A DNA stretch of 57,975 bases from Welwitschia mirabilis (taxonomy: Eukaryota > Gnetophyta > Gnetopsida > Welwitschiales), in NCBI GenBank assembly GCA_051453625.1, contig JBOZIK010000001.1:61683428-61741402 (forward strand). Reading direction: 5' to 3'. Positions 33,051 through 44,644 of the stretch are shown here, piece after piece (the first letter of the stretch is position 1; the number at the start of each line of letters is the position of its first letter). The notes under the pieces were generated by a model, which was given only the letters and a program-made list of their open reading frames with translations, made no database searches and was not told where the DNA came from. The position numbers were made by a program, and so were the translations under genes.

Positions 33051-35238
33051 AATAAATTAAATTCATCCAATTTTAAGACATTCAAACATCTATGAACTTT
33101 ACTTTAAAGGAAGATGCTTTGGTTTTATATGTTTTCTTTCATGGTATGAGTCTTTGATTATTTGATATTGACTTCCTTATTTTTCATCTTATTTCTTCAC
33201 CTTTGTCTTTGAGAGTGTGTGGTCATGTGGGATTATTTTGAGAAGTATTCAAAAAAAAAAAAAAAAGGTAGAAGAAAAAATAAAACCATGATCTATTGTA
33301 TCTATGCTAAATACATGGTCACCATAATGTCCTACCACACTGGGGTAAATTTTTCAGAGATAAAAATTTAGCAGTGTTAGTGGCTATGGAAACTCTACTG
33401 AGGGTTTAGTTATTCATGTTTTATGAGTTCTTACTTCTATGGCTCCACTCCCCTCATCATGGAATACTAACAAATACTTCAATGCTATGAGATTAGTGGT
33501 GTTCTTTGTATCATCATAGGAATTGCTTATTTCTTAAACTCATTGAATGTATAGTATTCCCATATGATCATTTTACTTTTAAGGATTTGTGTGTATTTTG
33601 GAATGTAAATAGATAAGTCTGTTTCTTATTACCTTTTGATCTTATCATTTATAGTTTGAGAACATTACGTACTTGACATCATCATAATCACTTCATATTC
33701 AAGTGGTATTTTATGAAGTTTTTACATTATTTCATGCATTATTTATTAGGTAATTTTATGATTATTTCCAAGGGGATTTTCTAGGTTTGAATTTAGGATG
33801 GGTATATAATCTTCTTCATATTCCTAATTTTTTATTTTCATGTTATTTTTCCTATGTGCTTTATTTAGCATTTCAAAGTTATTTCCATAATTTTTCATTA
33901 CAAATATGTAGAACTTGATCATGTAGTAGTTTTCTTGTTGATTTTGATTTTTACTTGCAATTTTTCTTTATAAGAGTTAATTTTATTTTAGCAAAAAAAT
34001 ATTCTTTTAGTTTATGATGATAATGTTCCCATCTCTTTGAGTTTAGTTCTATAATTTTATTTTTAAGTTTAAATGCATCTAATGATTGTGAGTTCATGGT
34101 AAATTTCCTAATCTTCTTTAACTTAGTGCATTTACCTCCTTAATCATGACTTATTTATCATAATATTTATTCTTTTCCCATCTTTTAGTTTCTCTGATAC
34201 ATTTCAAAAACCTTCACAATACCATCTGAGGTTCACTTATTATGTTGATTCTTTCATTTTTAATAATCTTTTGAAAACCTGTTATCCATTTTATCATCTA
34301 AACCACATAGGTGGATGATGCACTAGCATTTTCTGAGCACCATCATGTTTCATCTTTTTCCACTATTTCTAACCTTTTTTCCACAAAACAAACTACTACT
34401 CCAAATCCCATCTACTTTACTTACTTGTACTTAACTTGCATTTTCATCTTTTTCCTTCTAATGTTAATGCTGGAATGTATTAATTCATCTTTTTTTCTAG
34501 GGGGGTTGAGGGGTGAGGGGCAAGATATATATATATATATATTGAATAAAAATTTTAAATTTTGAGGGTTATTTTTACATTTTCAAAACACATATCTATA
34601 ATGTACTAGTCTAATTATGCTTTCCTATTATTTTTAGCAAAACATGTATTTTATAAGCAGAATACTTGCAGTTTGTTTTCCTTATAGGAATGATCTAATC
34701 AATTCAAGAGGCCATGGATAAAGGGAAGAATTTGATGATTATTTATTTTTAATATATTTTTCCTTGCAAATTATACTTAAAAACTTAATGTCTTCTTTAT
34801 GGATATCATTTTTGAGTTATTAAATTTTTTTATTAATACATGCACATCATTTATCTAAGTAATCATGGTTATATCTTATGATGATTCTTTTTGTTATGAC
34901 ATTTATTTTCTATATTTTTAATGTGCTAAATGTTTTAAGTGGGGGGCTAATTGATTGGTAAGTGTCTTAATCTTCTTTTTTGATAAGTATAGTTATAGGC
35001 ATTTGATTTTACAATTTGATTTTTAGAAGCCTATCATCCTCATAATCATCTGAACAACATGCTGGGCGACATCATGGATACATATCTACCCAGGTGAAAC
35101 ATTCTATTTTTATATTCTAAGATTTAATCTTACATATTAAGATGAAGTTAATTTACATATTCTTAGTTAGTATTTATCTTATTCAATTGGCTTAAAATTA
35201 TAGTTATTTATCAACTTTGTTAGGAACTGACAAGGCTA
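33051..35238 (+). other. 3' non-coding region of A2
   Basis: Homologous in part to 5990-7350 of A1 (reverse complement), and its end (about 34860-35238) to 54900-55368 of A3. Contains poly-A at 33251-33266, (TA)n at 34526-34543 and motif variants at about 34285-34315 and 35035-35065. The 84-codon frame at 34311-34565 ends in the TA repeat and looks like chance. Confidence 0.7.
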
Positions 35239-35248
35239 AGTGGGGGGC
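35239..35248 (+). other. Polypurine tract of A2
   Basis: AGTGGGGGGC, two bases before the 3' LTR. Identical to the tract of A3 at 55369-55378. Confidence 0.92.
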
Positions 35249-35250
35249 TA

Positions 35251-36495
35251 TGTTGTGATGCCAAATTATATGTTTTTGATGGGTTACTTTGAGTACCTTT
35301 ATAATACATTTAGATAGGTTTAAGTGAAAAACAATGATTATTAAGATTCAAGAATAAAATTACAAAAATACATAATTGTAGCACATTTAGAGGCATTTTA
35401 GAAAAATTCTAATACTTTACATTCTGAGAAGGAATTAATGATCTATAAATGCAATTTGACTTAATTAAAGAGCTTTGAGAAGATTTTCATTCCCTCCATT
35501 GTCTAGACAACTAACTAAATAACATCACATTTATGTTGACAGCAATATTGACTATACTGATGATGAAAGCTAAATATGAAACCTCTTTTGATGTGGCATC
35601 ATCTCCACCATCATCTAGATGATAGTCAGCATGATACCTAAAATTAGTCAATGAACCAAACTTCACTAAATTTTTGCAATGTGTCATGCACCTCCTATAT
35701 GCTATTATGATTTTTATTATGTCTATTAGATTTGTTCTTTTTAGAGTTTATAGTTGTAAATAAATATTTCCTTTGCCTTGTTTTGACTTTGTCTTCTTTA
35801 GTACCTAAAAATCTCATGCTAGGAGATCAAAGGGTAGGAGGTTCATCTATTATTACATAGATGGGTTTTCTTTAGTGTTAGGCTTTATTGAAGTATTGTT
35901 GCTTTGTAATAGGATGTTGATCTAATAAAAATGAAAGTATTCTTTTAGTTTTATTCATGTGCCTGTCCCTTATGATTTACATTGGTTATGATTTTATGAT
36001 AGCTTTATAGTTAATATAGATCATAAAGAGTAACCTTTATTAAGATTGAAATCATTAGTTTAGATTTAAATTTCATTATATTTTATATTTCCTAGTTTGA
36101 TCATTGCATGTTTTCCATATTCTGTTTGATAAACTTGATAGCCTAAGTTAGCTAGGTTTTGTGATAGTTTCCTTAATTGATCTAGATTAGGTAGGGCCAA
36201 TCTTAGTGATAAAGATTTGGTAGTTAAATAGAAATTGCATTTAGAGTATATTTCATCTACATTGCATTAGTGTGTTTATTTTTTTGCATTATTTATTTTC
36301 ATTATTAAACCTAAAAGAAAAACATAAAAATGCATCGGTTAGAATCAATTTTCTAGATTTAAGCCTAGTTCCTTCAAAAAATTTGAACATTTGGGTTAAC
36401 TCTCATCTATATTAGTGTATTCTCTTTGTGTAAATATTTGTGATCAATAGGATTTGATTAAGAATATAATGTTTGCATATAAACACACTACAATA
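35251..36495 (+). repeat. 3' LTR of A2
   Basis: Starts TGTTGTGATGCC and ends ...CTACAATA. It aligns throughout with 27646-28884 but is clearly diverged, indicating an old insertion. Carries TCATCTAGATGA at 35611-35622 and the palindrome ATTGTCTAGACAA at 35498-35510. Confidence 0.92.
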
Positions 36496-36500
36496 ATAGC

Positions 36501-36760
36501 ACTTTTGTTATTATAATAGATTAGAATGTCTCCATTTTGAATCCAAAATCTTTTAGTTTTTGCTTCATCTAGAGAATTTAATCATAACAAATCCTAAGAG
36601 TAATGTACTTAGCTTTGGTGATTAATAGGGTGATTAAATTTTACTTTTTATAACTTTGTAATATTAAGAATTATCCTAATAATTAGAAACCTTCACTAGT
36701 ACTCCTTCTGTTCATTCTTATAATCTACCTAGTCTACATTACAATATACAACTAGATCAA
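36501..36760 (-). pseudogene. S1 RNase H, N-terminal part
   Basis: Minus-strand remnants of ADxDYAGCKxxRKSTSG (here VDYKNEQKEY), a block equivalent to SLISWxSKKQNSxxLSTxEAEY spread over several frames, and LKDFGFKMET then a DNKSAI-like stretch that stops at the A2 junction. The sequence continues on the other side of A2 at 27640 with INI..NPIYHS. Copia RNase H has the same order (CDNTSAINLSKNPVQHS). Confidence 0.9.
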
Positions 36761-37830
36761 GGCATGAATTGTCTGACTATCAAAGGTTCCAATTAGTAGT
36801 ACCTTTTAAATAATATAATATTCTTTTACTAGCAATAAGGTATTATTTTCTAGAATCACTATAATAACATGAATAAACCTCTATGCTTAATATAATATCT
36901 AGACTACTAGTTATAAGATAAAGTAAATAGCCAATCATACCTTTGTATAGATTTTTCTTAGCCTTCTTACTATGTTCATCTTTATCTAGTTTTATGATTT
37001 GATCCGTTAGAGTATCTCTCATATTGAAATCCTTTAAACCATATTTTACTAATATATTTTTAATATATTTAGTGTTTAAAACAAATGTACCTTATTTGAG
37101 TTGCACAACTTGTAAGCCTAAGAAATTACTCATTTCTCTCATGAAGCTTATCTCAAATTCATCTTGTATGATCTTTATAAACTTCTTGCATAATAATTTA
37201 TTAGGAGCATAAAAAATAATATCCTCTACATATATTTGCATAATAGTAAAATCCTTACCATTTATTTTTATAAACTAAGTAACATCAGATGTACCTCTCT
37301 TAAACTCATTTTCTATTAAATACTCTAAACGTCTATCATACTAAGCTTTAGGGATTTATCAAGTCCATATAAATCCTTTTTCAACTTGTGAACATAATTT
37401 AACTTATGTGAATTATTAAAGCCTTTATGTTGTTCAATGCATATCTCTTCTTGTAGAAATTCATTAAAGAATGCACTCTTGATATCCATCTAGTGGAGCT
37501 TAAATCCTTTGATATATGAAAATCCTAAAAGCATCATAATTGAATTCATGTGTGCTACTAGTGTAAAGGTTTATTTATTATTAATTCCTTATTATTAATT
37601 GTATTCTTTTACTATCAATCTTTATTTATTTCTAATTACATTATCATCTTCATCTATTTTTCTCTTAAAGATCCATTTGATGCCTACTACTGGTTTGTTT
37701 GATGGACTTGGAATGACTCACAAAATTTACATATTTCAAAAGAATTTATCTCTTCTTAAATTGATAGCATTTAATGTTTATCAATTATTACTTCATTAGG
37801 ATTTGTAGGTTTCACTTAAGAAAAGGAAGT
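36761..37830 (-). pseudogene. S1 reverse transcriptase (degenerate)
   Basis: Blocks in order on the minus strand: MDIKSAFFNEFLQEEI (about 37490-37445), the copia block MDVKSAFLNGxLxEEVY with its first catalytic Asp; VHKLKKDLYGLDKS (about 37390-37350); DFTIMQIYVEDIIFYAPNK (about 37255-37200), where the usual YVDDI catalytic box has Glu for the second Asp; LCKKFIKIIQDEFEISFM and MSNFLGLQVVQLK (to about 37090). The FGATN-like and EFEMSMMGEL-like context points to SIRE/Maximus. Stops and the altered catalytic box make it dead. Confidence 0.95.
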
Positions 37831-38149
37831 TGCAAATCTATAAAACTTCCTAGTATGACTTCTTTATTATACACCACCATAAGGACTACCAATAATATTA
37901 TGAGTTGAGTGACACTTTTTAGTGGATCATCTTTAATGGAATTTTCCTTTCAAGTTATTCATCCCTATCCTCTTCACTATCTGATTATGCTATCGGGTTA
38001 TTAGAATTTAGTTCAAATTAAATGGATACATAGTCATCATGTATATAAATAGAAATTAACCTAGTATCATTAGTTTTAATATTAATACTTTTTTCTACTA
38101 CTAATGTTCTTTTTTTGAAGAATTAGTAGGCCTTACTAATTATTGAATA

Positions 38150-39098
38150 ATTTATAAAGATGTCATCATCAAATTTGGAGTTAAAGTTTCTAAGCTTATC
38201 TTTCTCATTAAGGATGTAACATTTAGAAACAAAAACATGAAGATAACTTACTAAATATTTCTTACCAGACTAGAGCTCATACGAAGTTTTAAAAGTAAAG
38301 TGTCTTACCAGAACTCTATTGGAAATATAGCAATCAGTGTTAATGGATACTATTCAAAAATGATAAAGAACCTATTGATTATAAATCATTGTTATTTTCA
38401 TCTCATTTAGCACTTGGGTTTTTATTTTAGCTGCTTCATTTTATTGTGGTATTCTTGGAGTAGAGAATTAGTGAAAGATATTAAGCCACTTGAGAAAGTC
38501 CCTGAATCTTACATTCTTGAATCTAGTACTATTATTTCTCCTTATTGCTTTGATTCTATATCATTTCGGATTTTTTAATATGATATACAACTTAGATAAA
38601 ATGTAAAAGGCCTTATCTATATGTGTAATAAAGGCCTCCCATGTGAAACAAGAATAATCATCAATAATAATTAAATATTTTTTAATTTGCCAAGACTTGA
38701 TGAACCAACAATATTGGGATGTAAAATATTTAAGGAACATTTAATAGTAATAGAATTCTTATTACCAAACTTTATCCTTATTTGATTTTTTTTTTTTTTT
38801 TTGTGATAAGCTTTACAAACTTAGTCATCAAAATTCTATAACTTTAGAAGTTTTCTTAACATGTATTTTAAGGATAGAGTATTTAGTACATCTTTATTAA
38901 CATACTTAAGTATTTTATGCTACATTTTTGCATCACCTTTAGTTGTCAAATACTTGGTACCTTTGTTAGAAATATCTTACAAAGTACTAACCTACACATT
39001 TAATTTTCTAAGTCAAGCAAATAGAACCTTATCTCAATCATATTCTTTTATAACTATAGAAAAATTATCATTGCATACTTAACTAACACTAAGTATAT
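38150..39098 (-). pseudogene. S1 integrase (degenerate)
   Basis: Minus-strand pieces: YHKKKKNQIRIKFGNKNSIT (about 38830-38775), the end of the zinc-binding region (CxACQxGKQTKxSFKSK); a DDYSRFTWVFFLxxKDEAF-like block, badly broken (about 38680-38610); a stretch near 38560-38500 corresponding to IRSDxGGEF; then LLQEYHNKMKQLK (about 38445-38405), equivalent to SAPRTPQQNGVVERKN containing the catalytic Glu. A poly-T run at 38788-38803 breaks the frame. Integrase before RT confirms copia. Confidence 0.85.
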
Positions 39099-39198
39099 NN
39101 NNNNNNNNNNNNNNNNNNNNNNNNNNNNNNNNNNNNNNNNNNNNNNNNNNNNNNNNNNNNNNNNNNNNNNNNNNNNNNNNNNNNNNNNNNNNNNNNNN
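39099..39198. other. Assembly gap (100 N) with duplicated edge
   Basis: About 72 bases before the gap (39027-39098, starting CCTTATCTCAATC) recur directly after it with one difference. Merging the copies would give a continuous protease-integrase region. Confidence 0.88.
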
Positions 39199-39480
39199 CC
39201 TTATCTCAATCATATTATTTTATAACTATAGAAAAATTATCATTGCATACTTAACTAACACTAAGTATATTATCTTATAAACATTCAACATAAAATACAT
39301 TTTTGACCTTAGGTAGATTACTTTCTCTAATGATTTCAATACCTTTGATGGATGCTTCTATGTTATCACTAAAGATGACCACACTTTTTTTTTACTCAAG
39401 TAAGGAAGTAAAGCTTAATTTATCACTAGTAATATGACTAGAACAATTACTATTAACATACTAGGCATGTCTTTTCATGG
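39199..39480 (-). pseudogene. S1 protease (degenerate)
   Basis: Minus strand: FTSLLE and KKSVVIFSDNIEASIKGIEI, then SNLPKVKNVFYVECL and remnants of LRHNLLSISQL. Copia protease-integrase linkers have FVSL, VTFGDNxKGKIxGIGxI and ENVLLVDGLKHNLLSISQL. The active-site block WYLDSGCSxHMTG should lie near 39460-39480 but is destroyed by stops. Confidence 0.82.
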
Positions 39481-40880
39481 CATGTAATGCAATTTAAAAA
39501 AAGAGTGCTAGCCTTAATTTTGGAATCCATACCTTATTTGGTTTAGCCTTTACAAAACATTATATAATTCTTCTTAGCCTCTTAGCACTATTAGCATAGT
39601 ACCTATAACTAAAATTTAATTGACAATTAAATTGATAATGATCATGTTTGTAATAAATATAATAAGTAATATTATTTATGTAAGATACATGATCATACAT
39701 TGACTTATAGTTCCATTTATTAAATAATAACATTAAAGTACTTGGGGAGGCTTCATTATGTTCTATACCACTTTTATAATTTTCACTTCTACATTGTCCA
39801 AACATGATTTTTAAGGTCTCCTTCTATTATTAAATTTTTAATTAATATTCTTAGCATTAGCAAGCTCCTATCTAATATTTTTTAACTCACATGTTTAGCA
39901 CTAATCTTAGATTTAAGAGAAAAGTTTTTAGTTAATAACTTATTAGAAGAGTTTTTTTCTTATTCATATTCCAATTCATGAATATGAAGAAATTTTTTTC
40001 ATCCTTAGAAAAACCATTTGTAAAATTATTTAAAAATTAATTTACACATTTCTTAAAATTCCATATCTAGTTCATCTTTACTTTTTTATCCTTATTTAAT
40101 TTCTTCCTTTTCATTGTTACTAGGGGTATTGATGATGGTTATGTAACATGGATGAGCTCTTTTATCATTTAAAGTATCTAATTCTATGGAATATTCATCT
40201 TCATTCCAATCTATGAATAATGATTCATCCTTTTTGGGATGTTTCTTTTATTGTTTTTCTTGTAATAGGTTAGAGCTAAGACATTTTGAGGTTATATGTC
40301 CTCATCCTTCATAAACCTAACATTATAATATGGATATATCATCCTTAGTAGGTAAGAAGGGATTAAAAGAAAACTTATCTTTAAACTTATATTTAGCTTA
40401 AAATCTTGATAGATTTTTATAATCTTTCTTCTTGTTGTTCCTTCATGAAATATGCCTTTTTACATGTCTTGTAATCAATGCAAAACTAAGAGCTTTGATT
40501 TCTTAACAAATAAAAGTTTTTTCATAATTTTTCTCCAAGAAATTTCATATCTCTTTTGTAGTTTTGCATTCAATTACTTGGTTAAACTCTTCTGTAGTAA
40601 GGGCTGAGTAGAGAGCATTCTTAGCTTTTGTATCATACATGAAGGCTATCTTGTCTTTATTTTCCCACTCCCTTCTAGACTTGATCTGAGTGATTATATT
40701 TCTTGCAGCATTGGTTATTGTTTCTATAACTTAGTATATCCATATTTTATGCTTTACTAAACTTAAAACTTAAAAAACTAATAGTATGCCTACATCCTCA
40801 TCTTTCAATATGCATAGTTTATTCCATCGAAGAGTGGGATTTGATGGATAGAACCCTTTCATTGTTTACTCAAGGATGTT
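39481..40880 (-). pseudogene. S1 gag (degenerate)
   Basis: Near the 5' end (about 40850-40800) the frame reads PLFDGINYAY, a stop, then KMRM, the hallmark PLFDGxNYxYWKxRM of copia gag with W turned into a stop (TGG to TGA). It is followed by WENKDKIAFMYDTKAKNALY (about 40665-40605), EEFNQVIECKTTKEI and FLEKNYE, matching WxxxDKKxVxLNxKAxNALF ... DEFNRVSxCxxAKEIWDxLExTHEG of SIRE-type gag. The CCHC region is represented by a GHITSKCLSS-like remnant at about 40310, followed by the acidic DWNEDEYSIEL. Stops and frameshifts throughout. Confidence 0.9.
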
Positions 40881-40900
40881 ACTCCCTTTTATGAGTACCC

Positions 40901-40912
40901 ACTTTCATACCA
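40901..40912 (-). other. Primer binding site of S1 (initiator-Met tRNA type)
   Basis: Minus-strand TGGTATGAAAGT, two bases from the LTR end at 40915. The canonical copia site is TGGTATCAGAGC. Confidence 0.8.
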
Positions 40913-40914
40913 AT

Positions 40915-42331
40915 TGCATATCATTAAACTCAAAGAGGAGGGATAAATGAGTTTAATCAAATGAGATTTTAACAAATAAAAAATAAAACTTCAAAAATAA
41001 GATCTTACTAATTTATGTGGTTTCCCAATACAGGTACATCCACACATAGAGAGTAGCTTTCATTCATACCTTTGGATATCCTTAACCTAAAAAATAGTGG
41101 TTTTATAGCACCACTAATATTATAACAAATGTGGTACTCCTCTCAAGGTAGCATTAACTTTCCCTCAGGGATTATAATAGATCTATGTTTAATAGTACTC
41201 TCAGGAACATAATTAATCACAATAGCACACTCATACAAGGGTTGTTTTACACCTTGGAATTCCAAAGTAATGTATCCTAAAAAAGATATATACAAAATCT
41301 TATGGACTATAAAATAAGATATTCAATAATTGGATAGTCTTGTAATGAAGTACTAAAGGTATTAAAGCAAGAATAAATAAGCTTGAGATGATGTCACAAT
41401 GATACTTTCTTGAGTTCTCCTTAATGTAGTCATTCACAAAGATCTAATGTTAAAGTTATAGTAGTGGAACCACTAGAGATCTTTACTGATGGAGCCCTTT
41501 TTCATCAAATCCAATAGATTTTAGTTTGTATTTTTTCAATTAATCATGGTACTAAACCTTCCATCTTCATTATTTATGCCTTTTATACTTATGAGATATT
41601 CTTGACCTTTTCTATAATGATATAATCATTTTAATTATTTTTAACATATCTCAATGACTATAAATAGGTGGATTTAGTTATTAAGAAACTATTTTATTTT
41701 GTGGCACATTTTTGGAATAGATTTCTTTACTATGAGAGACATCTCTCATAGTAAGACATCTTTAACGTGAAAGATGTCTTCAATTAATTTGCCTATATTC
41801 TAACGACTTTCAAATAGATAGGACTTTAATCCTTTGGAATCAAGAATTTATTATGTAAAACTTGATGGAATTCCTAAAACATAAATAATTTATCTTTTTT
41901 ATTCTACTAGCATAACTATCTTTTGTGATCTATTTTAATTTACCATAGGCATTTTGACACTATCATATGTCTTTCATTAGCTTATTTAGTATAGATGTCT
42001 TTAATAAGATAGAAGTATTTCACCTATCTAAGATTCAAATTTAGCCTAGACTTCTCCATTCCTATAAACTTCTTTAGCATAAATGTCCTTAACACTATAG
42101 ACATCTTTGATTAAATTTATCCAACTCTTGTGAATTCTGATTAAATCTTCTATGATTTTAAGCTTTTTGTGCATAACCTGCTAATTACCTTAGATCTTAA
42201 CTTTTGCTGGATGATGATAATTGTTTATAATTTAAATAACCTATTAATATTAAAGATACCTTAATTATCTTATCTACATAGTAATCACATTATATTTAAC
42301 AAGTAAAGTTATTAAAACTATGATTTTATCA
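40915..42331 (-). repeat. 5' LTR of S1
   Basis: On the minus strand starts TGATAAAATCATAG at 42331 and ends ...GATATGCA at 40915. Aligned with 23205-24618. Contains numerous GATGTC/GACATC motifs at 41700-42130. Confidence 0.9.
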
Positions 42332-42900
42332 ATACCACTAGTCTCCACATTCTTAGCATTTTCAAACTCTCAGATTAGAAAGGAAGAAGGCTTAGATTCT
42401 AACTAGTTAGGCTATGTAAATTAAACTTCATAAGTGTTCTTGATCTAGTGATACATCTTAGAATTAGGATTCTAGGTAAAATGTGTCATTAACATATAGT
42501 TTTCTAGGTTAACATATCCATGCATGAGGTTTTTATACAAGGTTCAAGAAGCCATTATGTACTAATCTATAAGATATGATTCAAATACAAACTTCAAATG
42601 TAAAGAGTTACTCTAGATATAAATTAAGATTTGGTGGAGTTTATAGCTTCTATACCAACAAATTTAAATTTCTTGACATAAGTATAGTAATATCATAACT
42701 TGATTAGAATATAAAAAACTTGAGTTAATATAGCCAAATATGATTTTTAATTTCTTTTTCAATGCTAGTGAAGATTTAAATTTTCAGTATTAAAAGTGCA
42801 ACAACAACATTTAAAAAAGCTAAAAATTAGATAGATCAAAGTGATTATTCTAGAATTCATCATGGCCTATGGAAAAATCATATAGAGATAAAGTCATTTG
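42332..42900. other. Unrecognised AT-rich DNA right of S1
   Basis: No frame or known repeat. Would be the old target DNA of S1. Confidence 0.5.
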
Positions 42901-43780
42901 GAAAAATCCACAAGTCATAAACCATGAGAATGAAGTATAAAGCCTAAGCTTTCAAAATATGATTGAAGGATTGCAAGAAATAATGAATGAAACCAATGTT
43001 AAATTAGACAAGCTACAAGCTAGGAATTACAAAAAGATGTACTTTATCTAAATATAGTTTTCCTATACTAAATAATTCAAAAAACTAACATGGTAGTTGG
43101 TGGAAAAATGGATTGAAGTAAGTTTTATATTGTAAAAGCCATATATATATATATATATATATGAATTAAAATAATGTAATATTTCAAGAAAATAGGATAG
43201 TAGCTAGGAAAAACTTACTATTACTAATAGTCAATAGGTAAAAAGGCCATAATCCACGAGCCATGGAGACCCCTAATATATATTTTCTTTTGAATTAAAG
43301 TAATGTAATATTTTACAAAAATAGTGAGGCAAAAAGTGGGAAAAAGGGTTTGAGTAAGTTTAAAATTCGAAGATCTATAAGATATAAGCTGTAAAAAGTA
43401 GACTCATTTAACTTTAATAGTAAGTTATCATTAAATGCATTACTAAATTAAAAATAACAGTGGATACTAAGTCATGAAAGAATAAGTTTCATATGATTCT
43501 GAAAGGCATAATTCCATAACCCATGAGCCATAAATAGATAAATCCAAATTTACATATTTAATTAATATTAAATAATACTAAAAAATAACATAGTCACTAG
43601 CAAGAGAAGAGATTCACATATTTATTACTTGACAAGCTATAAGCCATGAGTCATGAAAAAGGTAGGACCCCTTTTTAACTTAATTATTTAAAATTTTAAA
43701 AAAAATATTATAGCTATTGTAGTTGATACACACACGATTCTATGAACTATTAAAATAATTTTCAAGATTAAAAGAATAAA
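42900..43780. repeat. Degenerate tandem repeat, unit about 115-135 bp
   Basis: The phrase CATAAxCCATGAGCCAT recurs at about 42910, 43247, 43512 and 43629, with weaker copies near 43135 and 43380. Between copies, a second shared block (AATTAAAxTAATGTAATATTT) appears at 43155, 43290 and 43560, and a third (GGAAAAAxGGxTTGAGTAAG) at 43105 and 43330. Order and spacing are consistent with about six units of a decayed minisatellite or satellite. An (AT)n run lies at about 43140-43162. Confidence 0.55.
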
Positions 43781-44600
43781 GAAAAGGAAAACAGTTATGG
43801 CCTACAAAGATGTGACTTTGAAAATCATATTTTTACATGAACATAGGATACAAAAATTAACTCAGTTTCAACCTTACTATACTATGAACTAAAGTGATGC
43901 TAATAAGGGTCTTGTTAGAAAATAAAAACATCATTTAAACATAATAATACTATGATGCTTAACTTATAGGTATTTTGGTACTTTTTAGAAGAAAAATGCA
44001 TTAGATGTTTGATGAGAATAAAGTGATGCATTTGATCTAGGTTGAAATAAACTATAATGCTCTGATTAAGAGGTTAAGATTTTAGTTGGATATGTTAATC
44101 AATGAGAACTACTTTGATATATTTGCACTAGAGATGAGTCATAGTACCTTTATTATTATCAAATTTTGTCCACCTATTAATGTAATGATTCAAACTTATT
44201 TTGACACCTAATGCCTAATATCAAAAATATTAGAGCTTATCAGGACATTAGTAAATTGAAAATTTCCAATTCAAGAGCCATAACTCAATTATTTTTAGTT
44301 ATTTATAAGTTACTTTTGATGTTTTTTATGTAATATTAGTTATGAGTAATGTAACTTAGCCAATTTAAAGTTTAGAAGTTTTAATGGTTACTATGATAAT
44401 TACTTGTGACACTGAAGTACCACTCTTTAGTATGTTTGGGTATTATAGTGTTATATAGTAATTAGCACATTATGAACATGAAATACATGTGGAAATATAG
44501 ATATTTTAACATCTAACTCCCTTCAAAACAATCTAGTGCATCTATATAGATCCCCCTTAACATCATGTCAAAATTAAATTGATAATACAAGACATCATAC
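43781..44600. other. Unrecognised AT-rich DNA
   Basis: Nothing recognisable on either strand. Confidence 0.5.
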
Positions 44601-44644
44601 TCATTTTATGCACTTTTTTATGATTTACTTTACATTGGAAGGAG

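Larger units (their letters stand above)
27646..36495 (+). mobile_element. A2: Athila-like element lacking RT and integrase, nested in S1
   Basis: The 5' LTR 27646-28884 (1239 bp) and 3' LTR 35251-36495 (1245 bp) are flanked by a perfect 5-bp duplication, ATAGC, at 27641-27645 and 36496-36500. PBS is at 28888, polypurine tract at 35239-35248. Gag (29558-about 31000) and protease (about 31280-31620) are recognisable and homologous to A1. After about 31780 the sequence no longer follows A1; RT, RNase H and integrase are missing and about 1.25 kb of unrecognised DNA leads into the shared 3' non-coding region (33056-35238). It was mobilised in trans or deleted after insertion. Confidence 0.93.
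23205..42331 (-). mobile_element. S1: degenerate Ty1/copia (SIRE/Maximus-like) retrotransposon with nested A2
   Basis: LTRs of 1417 bp (5', 40915-42331) and 1414 bp (3', 23205-24618) surround a body whose minus-strand order is gag, protease, integrase, RT, RNase H, the order that defines copia. The PBS at 40901-40912 is the initiator-Met tRNA type usual for copia. Without the nested A2 its length is about 10.3 kb, typical for SIRE. Gag and RT motifs also resemble SIRE/Maximus; the lineage call is less sure than the superfamily. Flanking 5-mers (CTAGC at 23200-23204, ATACC at 42332-42336) do not match, so no target duplication is confirmed. Confidence 0.92.

Noticed and set aside
23200-42336. 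Target site duplication for S1
   Set aside because: CTAGC and ATACC do not match; LTR ends were set by alignment and may be off by a base or two.
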